Origin: Streptomyces griseiscabiei
GTDB lineage: Bacteria; Actinomycetota; Actinomycetes; Streptomycetales; Streptomycetaceae
DNA length: 47,953 nt
Assembly (NCBI RefSeq): GCF_020010925.1
Contig: NZ_JAGJBZ010000007.1
Span: forward strand, 1-47,953
Direction of reading: 5' to 3'
The notes below the pieces were generated by a model. The model was not told where the DNA came from, ran no database searches, and worked only from the letters and a program-made list of their open reading frames with translations. Positions 46,902 through 47,953 of this stretch are shown here, one piece after another. The stretch's first letter is position 1; every line of letters starts with the position of its first letter. The translations under genes and the position numbers were made by a program.

Positions 46902-47516
46902 ATGGACGCAGGGATAGCCGCCGTGCTTGGAGCGGCAGTTGGAGCAGTCGGAACCGGGTTAGCCGCTCTGGCCAGTGGATGGCTAGGAGCCCGCAACGTG
47001 CAGCAGCAGATCGTTGCGCAGTTCATCCAGGCAGATCACCAACGGCGCTTCGAGCACACCCGAGAACGCCGAGAACCCCGCAGCCAGGCGTACGCCGAAC
47101 TCATCGCTCAGACCCAGTCCGTCGGCACTCTGATCAGCTCGATGCACCACTCCCAGAGCTACACCCAGGACGATGTCCGCGCCGCGCTGGAGGAGATCAT
47201 CAAGGTGCTCCGGGCCCGCGCTCGCGTGATGGTCGAAGGGCCCGGCGACGTTGCGGACAGCACCGAGGACATCGTCGGCACGATCACGGCCTGCCGCCAC
47301 CGGCTGATGGCGCTGGCCTCCATACCCGGAGCTCCCCCGGAGCTCCAAGCAATGCCCCGCGAAGAGCTGATCGAGCAGTGCGGCGACGGGCTTGGAACAC
47401 TGGAAGAGGCCCTTGAGACGTTCGTGGAAGCCGCCCGGCAGGCCCTGGACGCCGATGGCGTGAACCACCACTCGGATTCCCTCCTTCGCGCCGTCCAAGC
47501 CAGCGCCCTGGGATGA
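46902..47516 (+). CDS. Membrane-anchored helical protein, 204 aa
   Basis: One N-terminal membrane helix (about 4-27), then a cytosolic helical region (30-200) rich in Glu/Arg/Gln, with a coiled-coil look (HQRRFEHTRERREPRSQAYAELIAQTQ). Family unknown. Similar topology to the protein at 12462. The second half contains long acidic helices. No ribosome site is strong. It converges on the minus-strand gene at 47625. Confidence 0.6.
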   Translation: MDAGIAAVLGAAVGAVGTGLAALASGWLGARNVQQQIVAQFIQADHQRRFEHTRERREPRSQAYAELIAQTQSVGTLISSMHHSQSYTQDDVRAALEEIIKVLRARARVMVEGPGDVADSTEDIVGTITACRHRLMALASIPGAPPELQAMPREELIEQCGDGLGTLEEALETFVEAARQALDADGVNHHSDSLLRAVQASALG

Positions 47517-47624
47517 CAGCTCTGGCCCCTGGGAGTGGGGGACGTGGCCGGCCGTCGCGGCCTCGAGCGATCGTGGAGGCCTTCGTCGCCGGAGGCGCCG
47601 GCGCTCATCGCCGTCGGCCGGTAG

Positions 47625-47918
47625 TCAGCGATCCGTGCCGCCCCTGGCCAGTGCGTGCGTGGATTCCAGGTGCGTTGCGAGACGTTCTGCCTCTGTTGCC
47701 GTCAGGACGAACCGGGTGGTGTCGACACCCCGGTCTTGCCGGTCGATGGGAAGCAGATCTTCTGCGGCGGGCAGTGCCTGAAGTGCGAGGCGCTGCGAGT
47801 GGCCGAGCGCGAGCAACGCGTAGCCGTCGTCCTGCTGCTCGATGTAGTGATCGATGCTGAACAGGGCGAGGCTGGCTGCGAGTCGCGTACAGGAACTGGC
47901 GAGTGTGTTCGTCGTCAC
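47625..47918 (-). CDS. Hypothetical protein at window edge, 97 aa
   Basis: A soluble helical protein (SIDHYIEQQDDGYALLALG, AERLATHLESTHALARG). No family recognised. GTG 47918 has only a weak ribosome site; an upstream start is possible only within the last 35 bases. It is convergent with the 46902 gene, with 108 bases between their stops holding no obvious hairpin. Confidence 0.5.
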   Translation of the reverse strand: MTTNTLASSCTRLAASLALFSIDHYIEQQDDGYALLALGHSQRLALQALPAAEDLLPIDRQDRGVDTTRFVLTATEAERLATHLESTHALARGGTDR

Positions 47919-47953
47919 GGCAAGGACAACGACAGCGGACGAAGTCTGACACC

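Noticed and set aside
1..47953. Telomeres at window ends
   Set aside because: The first 60 and last 60 bases show no packed palindromes typical of Streptomyces telomeres; the window is probably cut internally.
1..47953. CRISPR array or cas genes
   Set aside because: All short repeats found have 12-14-base periods or irregular spacing, none with unique 30-40-base spacers, and no Cas-like protein is present.

Overview
The window is very GC-rich DNA with strong third-position GC, GTG/TTG starts, WhiB and Lsr2-type regulators, and replication, partition and transfer genes typical of Streptomyces plasmids. I read it as a large piece of a Streptomyces (or close relative) conjugative plasmid, possibly a linear one. 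No integrase, att site, transposase, tRNA, rRNA or CRISPR array was seen. Neither window end looks like a telomere, so linearity is inferred only from gene content.

Layout. (1) 132-4881, plus strand: a hypothetical gene, a zinc-binding RRQRL-like protein, a repeat-dense intergenic region (2182-2748: long hairpin and two families of short iterons) and a VirD4/TraG-like ATPase. (2) 4960-11621, minus strand: a transfer-like cluster with a replication-relaxation family protein, two polytopic membrane proteins, an FtsK/TraB-like motor ATPase, a small helical protein and a VirB6/TrbL-like protein. (3) 11622-12460: gene-poor and full of short tandem repeats. (4) 13127-19240, minus strand: a replication operon with an initiator-like winged-helix protein carrying iterons inside its own gene, a DnaB helicase, a large protein with family-B-polymerase-like motifs, a tiny Cys/His protein and an HTH protein. 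(5) 19906-21468, minus strand: XRE-TPR regulator plus ABM-fold monooxygenase. (6) 21728-29571, plus strand: a tightly overlapping transfer/spread operon (sigma-region-2-like protein, membrane proteins, SpdB-like protein, RRQRL protein, FtsK/TraB ATPase), then a GGAACC/GGTTCC quasi-palindrome that could be the cis-acting transfer locus. (7) 29718-43542, plus strand: about 25 mostly small cargo genes, including DUF4097, WhiB, Lsr2-like, DUF5131, a second sliding clamp (DnaN), DUF4031, a toxin-antitoxin-like pair and a lone ClpX zinc finger, punctuated by a family of related hairpins. (8) 43615-47918: parA-parB, a Spo11/TopoVI-A-like TOPRIM protein, a short Tpg-like HTH protein, and two unknowns.

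How it fits together. Initiator plus adjacent DnaB with iterons inside the initiator gene matches the pSLA2-type origin of Streptomyces linear plasmids. The polymerase-like protein with its HTH partner, together with the short Tpg-like protein, raises the possibility of a telomere (protein-primed) replication module. ParA/ParB serve partition. Two separate FtsK/TraB-like motors, each with a winged-helix C-terminus and each followed directly by a repeated or palindromic noncoding element, suggest double-stranded TraB-type transfer with cognate clt sites. Two distant genes share one near-identical promoter/operator, implying a common unseen repressor.
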